Assembly: GCA_019636795.1 (NCBI GenBank)
Contig: JAHBWW010000002.1
Coordinates: 1 to 64,000, forward strand
Length of the DNA: 64,000 bases
Reading direction: 5' to 3'
Source of the DNA: Phycisphaeraceae bacterium
GTDB lineage: Bacteria; Planctomycetota; Phycisphaerae; Phycisphaerales; UBA1924
This document shows, in pieces, positions 26,033 to 35,897 of this stretch. Below the pieces are notes generated by a model that saw nothing but the letters and a program-made list of their open reading frames with translations, was not told the DNA's origin and made no database searches. Made by a program: the position numbers and the translations under genes. How positions within the stretch are numbered: position 1 is the first letter of the stretch; every line of letters begins with the position of its first letter.

Positions 26033-29000
26033 ATGATCATCTCCGACGAGAATGGGTTGCCCGAATCCGCCGACGCGGCAAGCAAGATCGTCGAGACGCT
26101 CGCGAAGCATCAAACCGAGACCTATCGCCGCCAAAGCCGCGAGCTGGTGAGCCACTTCTACCGAGAGCGGTCGGTCGTTGAGGGGTACCGTGGTCGGCAA
26201 CTGCTTGAGTTGCTGCAGAACGGCGACGATGCCGGGAGTGACGGTGGCGACGCTCGTTTGCTGATCGACCTCGTGGGAGACCGGCTGGTGGTGGCCAACA
26301 CCGGCATCCCCTTCTCGAAGCGTGGCCTCGAATCCCTCGTTATCAGCGACTGCAGCCCGAAGCGACTCGACCGCAACCGGTTCATCGGGTGCAAGGGTCT
26401 GGGATTCCGGTCGGTTCTCACGTGGACCGACCGCCCGCTGATCTCCAGCGGAACGCTGCGCGTGGCGTTCGACCTGGAACGAGCGGGCTCGACCGTTCAA
26501 GGCCTCGCTGAGTCCGACCCCGCCCTCGCGCAGACCATCGATGAAGTCGTCGCCGCCGAAGGACGCCCGCCTATCCCGATCATGCGTTTCCCCTTCGTTC
26601 CGGACGAGCGTGACCCGGACCTTCAGCTGGCCGGCACCTATCACGCGCGGGGGTACGCCACGGTCATCGTGCTTCCCCTCCGAGCCTCGCCCGACGGAAC
26701 CGGCCCACTCCACGAAGCGACAGCGCAGATGCAGGCCTTGCCCACCGAGAGCCTCTTGTTCTGCCGGCACTTGTCCGAAGTCATCCTCAACGGACCGGTG
26801 GTTCGACGCTGGGAGTTCTTGCGCCAGCAGCTCAATCCCGAGGCCATGCGCCTCATGATCGACGAGGATGGCGTCAGCCGCATGTGGACGGTGTACAGCC
26901 GCCAGGGAACGCTCGCCCCGGAAGCGGGCGTCGCGGAGCCGGTCTCCAAGCGGGAATACCAGACCGCGGTCGCGGTGCCCGAACATCCAGAGCCCGCTGA
27001 AGCCCGGACTCTGTGCGTGTTCTTCCCCACGCAGGACACACTGCCGCTCTCCGTGGTGCTCCATGCCACGCTGGAGCTCGGCGATGACCGCAATCGCGTC
27101 CATGACAACTCGAAGAACCGGAAGGTGCTTGCCGCTCTTGCCGTTCATTTTGCGGACATTGTCGCGCAGGAAGCCAGCGAAGAAGACCCGCAGCGCGCGC
27201 TCCGGCTGCTCCAGGGCCTTGAGCGAGCCGACGGCGAACTCGTCAGACTTGGTTTCGTGGAGGCGACGGTCCAAGCGGTGAGAACCAAGGTCGTGTTCCC
27301 CTGGCTCGATGGATCGCTGGGAGTGGCGGAACGCTCCCATCGCATGCCCAATGACGCGTGGCGGGCCGTCCTCGGTGCTGAGCATTTTGCCGATGTCCTC
27401 GATGTCCGCGCCGACGACAAGCTGGTCGACCTGCTCAAACTCTTCGGGATCGGATGGTTCGAGCCTGAGGAGATTCTTCGCCGGCTTCGATTGCAGGCCG
27501 CAGGGATGGTGCCCCTTAAGCTCGGCGAGTTGGTCGGTCGACTCGTCGCGGGTGAACGACTTGGCTCATTCCCAGTTCATTCGTTGATCCTCGACGCCTC
27601 CGGTCAGCTCAGCGAAGCAGAATCCCCCTGCTTCTTTGCGCCCGCTTTGGCTCTCCCGCCGCTGCCCGACTGGGCTCGCGACATTCGATTCCTTCACGCC
27701 GAGTTCCAGAAAGGTCTCCAGGATGGTTCGAAGACGACCAACCTCCGCAGCCTCTCCACTCTGCTCGACCGCCGCCAATCCAAGATTGAAGAGTACCGAC
27801 TGGACACCGTAACGCGTGCGCTGGTCCAACGAGTGCACGACGGGAACCAGGACCTCCGGCCAGGCCGCGTGCGTGAGTTGCTGCCATGGCTGTACACCGC
27901 TTTCAACGGCTCGCCTCCACCGTCAAGCCAGGTAGCTGTCCCGGTGCTGGACCAGAAGGAAGCACTCCGACGCCCCGATGAGTGCTACTTCGGGCCAGAC
28001 TTTCCGGCCGGAGAGCTTCTATCGCGGCTCTATGCGGGCATCGACGGCGTCGGGTTCCTCGCGTCGCCTTCGCGATTGGGCCTCGACGCCCTGCCGCTCT
28101 CCGGGGTTGAGGCATTCCTCCGCTCGCTTGGAGTCGATGACGTCCCGCGCGCGAAACCGTTGCCCTATCCCGCATCCCAGACGTTCGCGACGCACGTGCT
28201 GGAGTCGGTGGACTACCCGGCCACGGTGCGAGGACATCTCTGTGAGAGCAGTGCCGAAGCCAAGCGACACTGCCGGGACTACGGCATTGACAGCCTCATG
28301 GTGCCCGAGCACTGGCTTCAGATGCTGGCGCAGGCCGACGCGACCACGCTCATGTCGTACTTGCTGGGACCCGGAAATCACTTCGTAGCCGCGGACTTTG
28401 ACCCTCGTGCGCAGTTCGCGGCCCGCGTCAACTCGGAACAAAAGCAATGGGCCGACCCTTCGCTCCGGGTCCCCAATGCGGTGTTGCACTACCTGCGTAC
28501 CACCCCTTGGGTGCCGTGCGATGATGGACAGAAGCACACACCCTCCGAGGTCATTCTGAGCGCCACGGGCAGCCGCGTGCTCCAGGGCCTGTACTTCCGA
28601 CCGGCGTTGCGCGTGGATGACCCGGATATTCTGGCGGTCGGGGGGCGCAAAGCGATCAACGGGCTCCTGACGCGGCTAGGGTCCATCGCGTCTCTGGACG
28701 CCATCGACCCTGAAGCGCTGTACGACCTGTTGCGGCGTCTCCCGGGCCAGGACCCCGACGGCAAGCATGCTCCGGGCATATATCGCACGCTGATCGAATC
28801 CGGCGTGCAGTCCGAGGAAGGTCCGTCTCGCAACAAGTTCATCCAGACCGGCAGCGTCTGGTCCAAACACGATGGCACTGAACAGTACCTGCCCGTGCAG
28901 ACGGTTCGCTACAACGCGAACATCACCATTCCCCCGCTGGTCGAGCGATATCTCAAACTGGCCGACATCCCGAAGCGGAAGAGCACAAAGCAGGTGCAAC

Positions 29001-30235
29001 AGCTCTTCGGTGTGGACCCTTTGTCGTCGACGGATGTGCGGATTGACGTGGTGCCGGAGGGCACGGATTACGACCCTTCCAGCGAGGATGCGAACGCCCA
29101 CTTCCGCGATGCAGTGCCGTACATCTACGCCCTGCGCCTCGCGCGCAAGCTCGACGAAGACGGAAGAGAACGCAACCAGCTCGCTCGGGCACGCCTCCTG
29201 CTCTGCACGCGGGTATGTGTCAACGCCATGCTGCCGGGAGCAGATGTTCGCTCCATCGACCTGACCGTCCGCGGCGACGCCATCCTCGTCAAAGACTCTC
29301 TATACGTTGTTGGGGACTACGACCGGAACGCAGCCACCCTGGTCCGTTTCTGGCAAGGCGTCGCGAATCTTGTTGCCGAGCTGCTGGGCACCGACGTCGC
29401 CGCGGAAGCCGCGAACGTCCTCAGGTGTCGCAACACTTCCGAGATGGAGGACGTGGTTCGCGGCCTTCTACCCGACAAGGCCGACGATGTCCTCACTGAG
29501 GCGAGGGAACGCTTTCTCCGCGAAGATGGCCATGACGATGAGCGGGAGCATCCTGTGCCGCCACCCGCGAAAGACGAGCCTGAACCAGCCGCTGATGAGC
29601 CGCCCGCCGGCGAAGCAGGAAAGTCTTCGCCCGCGGGAGGCGGTGCCCAGCCGCAACCGGAACCGCCAAAGCCCACGTCCTTCGACCCAACCACCGGCCC
29701 CGAGAAACGGCGGAGGATCAAGCGCAAGCTCGTCATCGCCCCGTCACCAAGACTCCCATCGGACCGTGCACGCGGCCCCCTCGCAACGGAGCACGATACG
29801 TTCCCAGTCGTCGAGGCGTACGAGGAGCTGGCCGAGCCGCCAAGGTTCCCGATCCGCGTGAGCCACATCCGCGGCACTCAGGCGTTCGGGTGCGACCTCC
29901 TCTCTCTGCGCACCCACGATGCCCGCGTCCGAGCCAGGGAAGAAGGCGTGGTCGTCGAAGCGGACATCCTGCGCTTCATCGAGGTAAAAGGAAGCAGTTC
30001 CAGGACGGGCCCGCTCGAACTCACGGACAACGAGTACGACAAAGCACAGGCCGAGTGCGAACGCTACTTCATCTACCGTGTATTCCGTGACCCTACAGAC
30101 CCGTACCGATTCGAGGTTGCGATTCTGCAAGACCCCGTGCACTCGAAGGCCATCCGCAACATCCTTCGGTTTGACTTGGCCGAAGAATCGGGAGCTGCGT
30201 GGTTCACCATGAACAACGAGGCCGAGGAAGAGTAA
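26033..30235 (+). CDS. GHKL-ATPase protein with C-terminal DUF3883 domain
   Basis: 1,400 aa with AGAGGAAC before the ATG. A histidine-kinase/Hsp90-type ATP site fills residues 45-190: N box 'LLQNGDDAG' near 60, 'ANTGIPF' near 89 and lid 'GCKGLGFRS' near 120, the sacsin-like arrangement. A long middle of unknown fold follows. Residues 1175-1230 are a Pro/Glu-rich linker. Residues 1265-1385 form a DUF3883 domain ('GCDLLSLR', 'RFIEVKGSSSRTGPLELTDNEYDKAQ'), whose E-V-K strand resembles PD-(D/E)XK nucleases. Such giant ATPase-nuclease proteins recur in defence islands. An ATP-gated DNA or RNA nuclease is my inference. It may be read from the abiE transcript. Confidence 0.75.
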   Translation: MIISDENGLPESADAASKIVETLAKHQTETYRRQSRELVSHFYRERSVVEGYRGRQLLELLQNGDDAGSDGGDARLLIDLVGDRLVVANTGIPFSKRGLESLVISDCSPKRLDRNRFIGCKGLGFRSVLTWTDRPLISSGTLRVAFDLERAGSTVQGLAESDPALAQTIDEVVAAEGRPPIPIMRFPFVPDERDPDLQLAGTYHARGYATVIVLPLRASPDGTGPLHEATAQMQALPTESLLFCRHLSEVILNGPVVRRWEFLRQQLNPEAMRLMIDEDGVSRMWTVYSRQGTLAPEAGVAEPVSKREYQTAVAVPEHPEPAEARTLCVFFPTQDTLPLSVVLHATLELGDDRNRVHDNSKNRKVLAALAVHFADIVAQEASEEDPQRALRLLQGLERADGELVRLGFVEATVQAVRTKVVFPWLDGSLGVAERSHRMPNDAWRAVLGAEHFADVLDVRADDKLVDLLKLFGIGWFEPEEILRRLRLQAAGMVPLKLGELVGRLVAGERLGSFPVHSLILDASGQLSEAESPCFFAPALALPPLPDWARDIRFLHAEFQKGLQDGSKTTNLRSLSTLLDRRQSKIEEYRLDTVTRALVQRVHDGNQDLRPGRVRELLPWLYTAFNGSPPPSSQVAVPVLDQKEALRRPDECYFGPDFPAGELLSRLYAGIDGVGFLASPSRLGLDALPLSGVEAFLRSLGVDDVPRAKPLPYPASQTFATHVLESVDYPATVRGHLCESSAEAKRHCRDYGIDSLMVPEHWLQMLAQADATTLMSYLLGPGNHFVAADFDPRAQFAARVNSEQKQWADPSLRVPNAVLHYLRTTPWVPCDDGQKHTPSEVILSATGSRVLQGLYFRPALRVDDPDILAVGGRKAINGLLTRLGSIASLDAIDPEALYDLLRRLPGQDPDGKHAPGIYRTLIESGVQSEEGPSRNKFIQTGSVWSKHDGTEQYLPVQTVRYNANITIPPLVERYLKLADIPKRKSTKQVQQLFGVDPLSSTDVRIDVVPEGTDYDPSSEDANAHFRDAVPYIYALRLARKLDEDGRERNQLARARLLLCTRVCVNAMLPGADVRSIDLTVRGDAILVKDSLYVVGDYDRNAATLVRFWQGVANLVAELLGTDVAAEAANVLRCRNTSEMEDVVRGLLPDKADDVLTEARERFLREDGHDDEREHPVPPPAKDEPEPAADEPPAGEAGKSSPAGGGAQPQPEPPKPTSFDPTTGPEKRRRIKRKLVIAPSPRLPSDRARGPLATEHDTFPVVEAYEELAEPPRFPIRVSHIRGTQAFGCDLLSLRTHDARVRAREEGVVVEADILRFIEVKGSSSRTGPLELTDNEYDKAQAECERYFIYRVFRDPTDPYRFEVAILQDPVHSKAIRNILRFDLAEESGAAWFTMNNEAEEE

Positions 30236-30691
30236 GCCGCGTCCGGCGACACCGATGGTTCCACGTGACGCGTCCCCGCCGTGTGTCCGCGTAGGCAAGC
30301 CGGTGGGGCCCCTTCGAGGCGACGATACCAGCGCATGCGCCCAAGTCTGAGCGAAGAGTCCATCTGGTCGGATTGAGTGTGCTCAAGCTGTCGTAGGCTG
30401 TGAATCAGGACCCCTCGGACTCTGACCCATCCGGCAAGGGGCTTGTGTTGAGGCAGCGCTCGGCACAGTCTCTCCCGGCTCGGGCCTCGAATCGGGGGTG
30501 CCTGTGACCCCGACGACGATGCCCGTGCCGGCGAACCCACAAGAGACCACCCAACGAGCACGTCCGGGGGTGGAGTCGATGGGTCTGGAGCGCTTCGAGG
30601 CGACCACCTCCGTTGCCCGGGTTGGGAGCTGCCGTGCCTCACCGGGCCTTACGATGCTGCGATTCACAAAGAGAACCGACCGGGAGTCCCT
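30236..30691. other. Intergenic region, no gene seen
   Basis: 456 bases between the GHKL gene and the DUF2130 gene. Open frames here lack family resemblance and good starts. It should hold the promoter of the DUF2130-Gabija group; I could not pick one out. Confidence 0.5.
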
Positions 30692-31957
30692 ATGGCCGAG
30701 CCAACCATCAGCTGCCCAAATTGCGGCACAGAGATTCCCCTGACGGAGTCCCTCGCGGCGCCGATGCTCGCCGTCGTCCGGAAGCAGTACGAGGACCGGC
30801 TTCACGCCAAAGACGCGGAGATTTCCAAGCGGGAGGCATCGCTCCGCGACCGGCAGGCTGCCGTCGCCAAGGCTGAGGCCGCCGTCGATGAGCAGGTGGA
30901 AGCCAAACTCCGCACCGAGCGAGCGGCCATCGCGGTCGAGGAGGCCAAGAAGGCCAGATTGGCGCTGGAATCGGACCTCTCCGGCAAGGACAGCCTCATT
31001 GCGGACCTCGGTGAGACGGTCAAGACGCTCAACGCCAAACTCACAACGGCACAGAAGGCGGAGGCCGACCTTGTCCGCAAACAGCGTGAACTGGACGATG
31101 CCAAGCGCGAGATGGACCTCACCATCGAGAAGCGCATCACGGAGGGCCTCGGCGCGGTCGAGTCCAAGGCCCGGCAGCGGGCCGACGACGAGAACCGTCT
31201 GAAGATGGCCGAGAAGGACAAGCTCATCGCCGACGCCCAGCGTCAGGTCGAGGAGATGAAGCGGAAGATGGAGCAAGGATCGCAGCAGCTCCAAGGGGAA
31301 GTGCAGGAGCTGGAACTGGAAGCCATTCTCCGCGATAAGTTCCCCCGCGACACTATTGAGCCCGTTCCCAAAGGACAGCACGGCGGCGATGCGCTGCACC
31401 GCGTCTTTGGGGCGACGGGGCAGGCTTGTGGCACGATCCTCTGGGAATCGAAGCGGACCAAGAACTGGTCGGACAGCTGGCTTAGCAAACTCCGTGAAGA
31501 CCAACGTGCCGCCAAGGCCGAGATCGCGATCATCGTCACCCAGGTGCTCCCGAAAGGAGTCGAGACGTTTGACCAGATTGACGGGGTCTGGGTCACCTCC
31601 CCACGATGTGTCGTCCCCGTCGTCATAGCACTCCGGCACTCACTGGTCGAGATCGCCGCGGCCCGACAGGCCGGCGAAGGGCAGCAGACGAAAATGGAGT
31701 TGGTCTACCAATACCTCACCGGTCCCCGCTTCCGCCACCGCATTCAGGCCATCGTCGAGAAGTTCAGCGATATGCAGGAAGATCTGGAGAAGGAGCGAAA
31801 GGTGATGACCAAGCAGTGGGCCAAGTGTGAAGAGCAGATCCGCGGCGTGATCGAGTCCACGGCGGGCATGTACGGCGACCTTCAAGGCATCGCGGGCAAG
31901 ACGCTCCTGGAGATCGATGGGTTGGACGTCAAGATGCTCGAAGCGAGCCATGATTAG
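30692..31957 (+). CDS. DUF2130 protein with zinc-ribbon-like N-terminus and coiled coil
   Basis: 421 aa; CGGGAG lies five bases before the ATG. Residues 6-12 hold CPNCG, half of a possible zinc site. Residues 25-205 are a long charged coiled coil (heptads rich in K, E, A and R). Residues 208-400 are the DUF2130 domain: 'ELEAILRDKFPRDTIEPVPKGQHGGDALH' then 'GTILWESKRTKNWSDSWLSKLREDQ', where E-x-K fits a PD-(D/E)XK-type nuclease core. Function is not established for the family. It sits 33 bases before the OLD nuclease gene, so it may be an extra part of the Gabija-like operon. Confidence 0.8.
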   Translation: MAEPTISCPNCGTEIPLTESLAAPMLAVVRKQYEDRLHAKDAEISKREASLRDRQAAVAKAEAAVDEQVEAKLRTERAAIAVEEAKKARLALESDLSGKDSLIADLGETVKTLNAKLTTAQKAEADLVRKQRELDDAKREMDLTIEKRITEGLGAVESKARQRADDENRLKMAEKDKLIADAQRQVEEMKRKMEQGSQQLQGEVQELELEAILRDKFPRDTIEPVPKGQHGGDALHRVFGATGQACGTILWESKRTKNWSDSWLSKLREDQRAAKAEIAIIVTQVLPKGVETFDQIDGVWVTSPRCVVPVVIALRHSLVEIAAARQAGEGQQTKMELVYQYLTGPRFRHRIQAIVEKFSDMQEDLEKERKVMTKQWAKCEEQIRGVIESTAGMYGDLQGIAGKTLLEIDGLDVKMLEASHD

Positions 31958-31990
31958 CACGGAACACTGCCACTCAGAAAGCCTGATCGC

Positions 31991-33829
31991 ATGCACCTCT
32001 CCTCTGTCGAAATCAAGAACTTCCGGTCACTCAAGGACATCCGGGTTGACTTTCAACCTGGCCTCAACGTACTCGTTGGCAGGAACAACACGGGCAAGAC
32101 GAATCTGATACAGGCAATCCGGCATGCGCTCGGCCCCTCGGCTTCGCGCGGCGACGCTCTTTGGCTCGACCGTGACGACTTTTTCCGCGGCTCGGCGACG
32201 GCAGAGCCAGAATCCACGATGTCTGTGAGCCTCACTTTTTCGGGCTTGACCGAGAATCAAAGAACTCACTTCTACGAAATCGTCGACTTTGACGTTGCGA
32301 ACCTCGACAGTTCGAAGGCGCTCATTCGGTTTGAAGCGTCTTGGCCAAAGGGCAAGAGACAAGCCACGATCAAACGGACTGGCGGTCCCTCCGTCGCCGA
32401 GCCCCCCGAGGTGCCGACCGCACTGCTCGAATCACTGCCGATCACGTTTCTCCCCGCACTCCGCAATGCGGAGGAATGCCTCGCACCCGGATACCGTAGC
32501 CGACTGGCCTTGCTCCTCCGCGAAATGGCCGATCGAGCAGGCAAGAACACCGAAGCCGAGATCATGGCCATCTACACCGCCGCCAATACGGCATTGGAGG
32601 CGCATGCACTCGTAAGCGGCACTACCAGTTCGCTGCAGACGACCACGCAGAAAATCGCGGGCACCGACCATGTGGGCTCAACGATCAACGCTGCTGCCGC
32701 TGAGTTCGAGAAGATCCTCCGAACGCTGCAAGTCCAGATGAAGGGGGCACCGATCGGTTCGTTGTCGGCGAATGGCCTCGGCCTCAACAATCTGCTCTAC
32801 ATCGCCGTGGTGCTCGAACACCTCAAGCAGGACATCCCGAACGAGTGCCCACTCCTTCTCGTCGAAGAGCCCGAGGCTCACCTTCACCCCCAGCTAACGA
32901 TGCTCCTCGCCGAATACCTGTCGAACACAACCCCAGGCGCCAAGGCCCCGCAAACGCTTGTGACGACCCACTCGCCAACCCTCGCGGCCAGCGTGCCCCC
33001 GAATCGGATCCATGTCGTCTTCACCGATCATCAAGCGAAGAAGCCGTGCTGCCACAGTGTGGCGGCGGCGGGAATGGATGAACCGTCGCAGGCCGAACTG
33101 CAGCGGATGATGGACATCACGCGGGCCACGCTCTACTTCGCGAAGGGCGTGATTCTGGTTGAGGGCATCTCCGAATCTCTACTTATCCCGGTCTTGGCAA
33201 GACGACTCGGACACGACCTGTCAAAAGAGCACGTCTCCGTCATTCCGATTTGCGGCGTGGCGTTCGAGACATTCAAGAAACTGCTTGACCCGGCGGTGCT
33301 CGGCATTCCAGCCGCGATCGTGAGCGACGCCGACCCGACTGTCGCTCGCGGTGCGAGTTGGGACACCGACACACCACAGGCGGAAGGAACCGGTTTCAAG
33401 CTGTGCGACCGGATGAACAAGTTGATCGGTCTGTTCAACGGACATGCCACGGTCAGAGTTTTCCACTCCAAACTGACGCTTGAGTACGACCTTGCAGATG
33501 CAGGAGACGAAAACGCAGCGGTCATGGCGGCCGCCTGGGAGTCCTGCTTCGTCGGTACGCCCGGCACCTTCAATGCTGCCAAGGTGGCGGGTGCCGGACC
33601 CAATAGAGCGGACAAGGCGCTCGCCGCGTGGCGCGGCATTTGCCGCGCCGACCATTCCGGTAGCAAGGCGGAATTCGCGCATCGGTTGTCCGCGAAGCTT
33701 GGCGCGAAGGATGCAAATGGCCAGCCCACGGATGCCTTTGCCGTTCCCGAGTACCTCAAGCTTGCCATTGAATACGTAGTCACAGCACTCCGATCGCCCG
33801 CGGCGACCGTGGGAGCGGTCGCTCAATGA
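31991..33829 (+). CDS. OLD-family ATP-dependent nuclease, GajA-like
   Basis: 612 aa. ABC-type ATPase: Walker A 'GRNNTGKTN' near residue 30 and Walker B 'LLLVEEPEAHLHPQ' near 288, then 'TTHSP' near 322. A TOPRIM domain follows: 'VILVEGISES' near 387 and 'IVSDADP' near 443 supply the metal-binding acidic residues. OLD nucleases nick or degrade DNA; in Gabija, GajA is a nucleotide-sensing DNA nickase that acts with the helicase GajB. The next gene overlaps by 4 bases and encodes a UvrD-type helicase, which is what points to Gabija. I cannot exclude another OLD-helicase pair type. Confidence 0.85.
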   Translation: MHLSSVEIKNFRSLKDIRVDFQPGLNVLVGRNNTGKTNLIQAIRHALGPSASRGDALWLDRDDFFRGSATAEPESTMSVSLTFSGLTENQRTHFYEIVDFDVANLDSSKALIRFEASWPKGKRQATIKRTGGPSVAEPPEVPTALLESLPITFLPALRNAEECLAPGYRSRLALLLREMADRAGKNTEAEIMAIYTAANTALEAHALVSGTTSSLQTTTQKIAGTDHVGSTINAAAAEFEKILRTLQVQMKGAPIGSLSANGLGLNNLLYIAVVLEHLKQDIPNECPLLLVEEPEAHLHPQLTMLLAEYLSNTTPGAKAPQTLVTTHSPTLAASVPPNRIHVVFTDHQAKKPCCHSVAAAGMDEPSQAELQRMMDITRATLYFAKGVILVEGISESLLIPVLARRLGHDLSKEHVSVIPICGVAFETFKKLLDPAVLGIPAAIVSDADPTVARGASWDTDTPQAEGTGFKLCDRMNKLIGLFNGHATVRVFHSKLTLEYDLADAGDENAAVMAAAWESCFVGTPGTFNAAKVAGAGPNRADKALAAWRGICRADHSGSKAEFAHRLSAKLGAKDANGQPTDAFAVPEYLKLAIEYVVTALRSPAATVGAVAQ

Positions 33830-35664
33830 GAACGCCCACTCCGGAGCAACTGGCCGTTCTCAACGATCCGGGCCTGGTGCGTGTCGTGCGAGCGTCTCCG
33901 GGCAGTGGAAAAACCGTACTCGTTGGGATGCTGATCCGCAAGGAGCTGGAGAACTGGCCGAGAGTGCCCGGCGGTATCGCCGCTCTTTCCTTCACGCGGG
34001 TCGGGGGCCAAGAGATTCGGAAGGAACTCGGCTACGACCTTGGCCACCCACACTTTGTCGGGACGATTGACGCCTTTCTCTTCAGATACGTTCTGCGTCC
34101 ATTTGTGCGGCAGGTCCACCCGACATGGAAACCACCGCGATTGATCCCGGCAGAATGGTCTCCCAAGCACTGGGGTAAGAGGCTGGGAGGAGCACAATGG
34201 GATCACCGCGGGGGTGGTGGGCAGAACGTCAAGAGCTACAACCTCTTTGAGGTGTGCTTCATTGACCAGGATGCCAACGGCCCCGTCCTCGCCCACCCTC
34301 GCACTCACCAAGCTGGGCTTGAGCAAGTCACAGCGAACGACCGCGCCGGACTGCTCACCGCCAAACGACAAATGTGGCAACGCCTTGGGTGGTTCACACA
34401 TGCCGATGCCGCTCTGCTTGCCAGCGAGCTCCTCGATGACGCCAACCACGGAGCCTCCATTCGCGCGACTATACTGCATCGCTTTCCGCTGCTGATTGTC
34501 GACGAACTCCAGGACACCGGCTTCTTCCTCGCGAAGTGCGTGCGACTGCTCTTATCGCAGCAGACCGCTCGTGGCATCCTCGTCGGCGATCCAAATCAAG
34601 CCATCTATGAGTTCAACGGCGCGCGACCGGCGCTGTTCAATGAGTTTGAACAGATCCCGACGGCAACATCATTGCCGCTTGGCCGAAGCCAGCGCTGCCT
34701 TGCGCCAGTCGTGGCTGCCGCGATTCATGTCAAGGAGTCTACAGACGCGTTCAACCCCACTGCCGGTGATGGCGGCCGCGCGATTCTCGTTCGATACGCG
34801 GACATGCTGGCGGATATGCCTCGGATCGTTCAAGCTGTCCGAACCGCCAAGCCAACGGCAACCACCAAAATCATCGCGCGGCAGTCCAAGACGGCCGAGG
34901 AGTTGACCGCACGATCGGTCAAGGATGCGGGCTCGCTCCATTGCCCTGCCATGACGCACATGTACCGCGCAGTCAGGGCCTTTCGACAGGGGCACAACGT
35001 CCAGGGCCTGGCCAATGGCCGTGCCGGCCTCGAACTCGCTGTGTTCGGGTACGAAGGTGTCTCTGATGAGACGCTCGCGGAACACAAAATCGATCCACGC
35101 GAGTGGAAGGCGCTCGCTGTCCATTGCCTTCTGCGATCCAATGCTCTTCCGACAACCCTCAACCTCCGCGAATGGCAGACAGCCGCAGGCAGTCTAGTCG
35201 ATGATGCGATTGCAGCCTTCGGTCTACCGACGTCGTTACCATTCCAGCCGGGCCAGTTCAAACCGAAGAAGCGCACCGGGTGGGACAAGGCTTGCAGCGA
35301 GTTCTTGCCCACCGGAGCAGTTGTCGGACCGCTGATCGCAGACGTCCCCGTTCAGACGGTGCACTCGGTGAAGGGCGAAACACACGATGTGACGATCTTC
35401 GTGTGTCCTAACCCGTCTACGGTGCCTCGTTGTCCCTCCGTGGTGTGGTGGTCGAACAACCCGGAGCACCGCGAAGAACGCAGGATCGCGTACGTCGCGA
35501 TGACACGCACGCGAGCCGACCTTGTCGTGTGCGTATCCGATGCTTGCTATCAGCGCCTTGCTCAGACGCAGGCGGCTTTCGTCGGTTCCTTCCAATGCGT
35601 GACGGTTGATGAGTTCCTCGTCACCTACGCAGCGGCAGCCACGCCCACCGCACACCTGCCCTAG
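33826..35664 (+). CDS. UvrD/Rep-family helicase, GajB-like
   Basis: 612 aa, starting inside the stop of the OLD nuclease gene (ATGA). Superfamily 1 motifs are visible: 'TPEQLAVLN' (Q motif), Walker A 'ASPGSGKT' near residue 22, motif II 'LIVDELQDTG' near 224, 'GDPNQAIYEFNGA' near 254 (motif III), 'TVHSVKGETHDVTIF' near 512 and 'YVAMTRTRADLVVCVS' near 554. With the OLD protein it forms a Gabija-like module that blocks phage replication. It is larger than commonly described GajB, with an insert after motif Ia that carries the duplex-like 'KHWGKRLGG' stretch. Confidence is high for the helicase and moderate for the system name. Confidence 0.85.
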   Translation: MRTPTPEQLAVLNDPGLVRVVRASPGSGKTVLVGMLIRKELENWPRVPGGIAALSFTRVGGQEIRKELGYDLGHPHFVGTIDAFLFRYVLRPFVRQVHPTWKPPRLIPAEWSPKHWGKRLGGAQWDHRGGGGQNVKSYNLFEVCFIDQDANGPVLAHPRTHQAGLEQVTANDRAGLLTAKRQMWQRLGWFTHADAALLASELLDDANHGASIRATILHRFPLLIVDELQDTGFFLAKCVRLLLSQQTARGILVGDPNQAIYEFNGARPALFNEFEQIPTATSLPLGRSQRCLAPVVAAAIHVKESTDAFNPTAGDGGRAILVRYADMLADMPRIVQAVRTAKPTATTKIIARQSKTAEELTARSVKDAGSLHCPAMTHMYRAVRAFRQGHNVQGLANGRAGLELAVFGYEGVSDETLAEHKIDPREWKALAVHCLLRSNALPTTLNLREWQTAAGSLVDDAIAAFGLPTSLPFQPGQFKPKKRTGWDKACSEFLPTGAVVGPLIADVPVQTVHSVKGETHDVTIFVCPNPSTVPRCPSVVWWSNNPEHREERRIAYVAMTRTRADLVVCVSDACYQRLAQTQAAFVGSFQCVTVDEFLVTYAAAATPTAHLP

Positions 35665-35706
35665 GTAGTGTGCCTCGTCGGGAACCTCTGAATGTCCACA
35701 CTACCT
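35663..35706. repeat. Inverted repeat after the helicase gene
   Basis: AGGTAGTGTG (35663-35672) and CACACTACCT (35697-35706) are perfect 10-bp arms around a 24-base loop, beginning at the stop codon of the helicase gene. There is no T-run, so it is not a standard terminator. It could stabilise the mRNA end or be a binding site. Confidence 0.6.
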
Positions 35707-35897
35707 GGGGCCCGAAGAACTCGGCGTGGACGCTCGGACTCTGTCAGGAGTTGTTCCTTGGTACCTGTTCAATAGTCATACTGCAGAATAGTTGAGGTGG
35801 TATACTCACGCGGTCGCCTCGTACTCATCTGAGCGGGGCCGCCGAGTCAAGCCGGGTCGCGGCATGCCGCCGCCCGCGAAAATTCAGGGAGCCTACT

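Noticed and set aside
25118-27385. 755-codon open frame on the minus strand
   Set aside because: It is antisense to abiEii and the GHKL gene, has no recognisable domains and follows from high GC at third positions. The same holds for long minus frames at 6944-8164, 10256-11998, 30383-31639 and 42968-44773.
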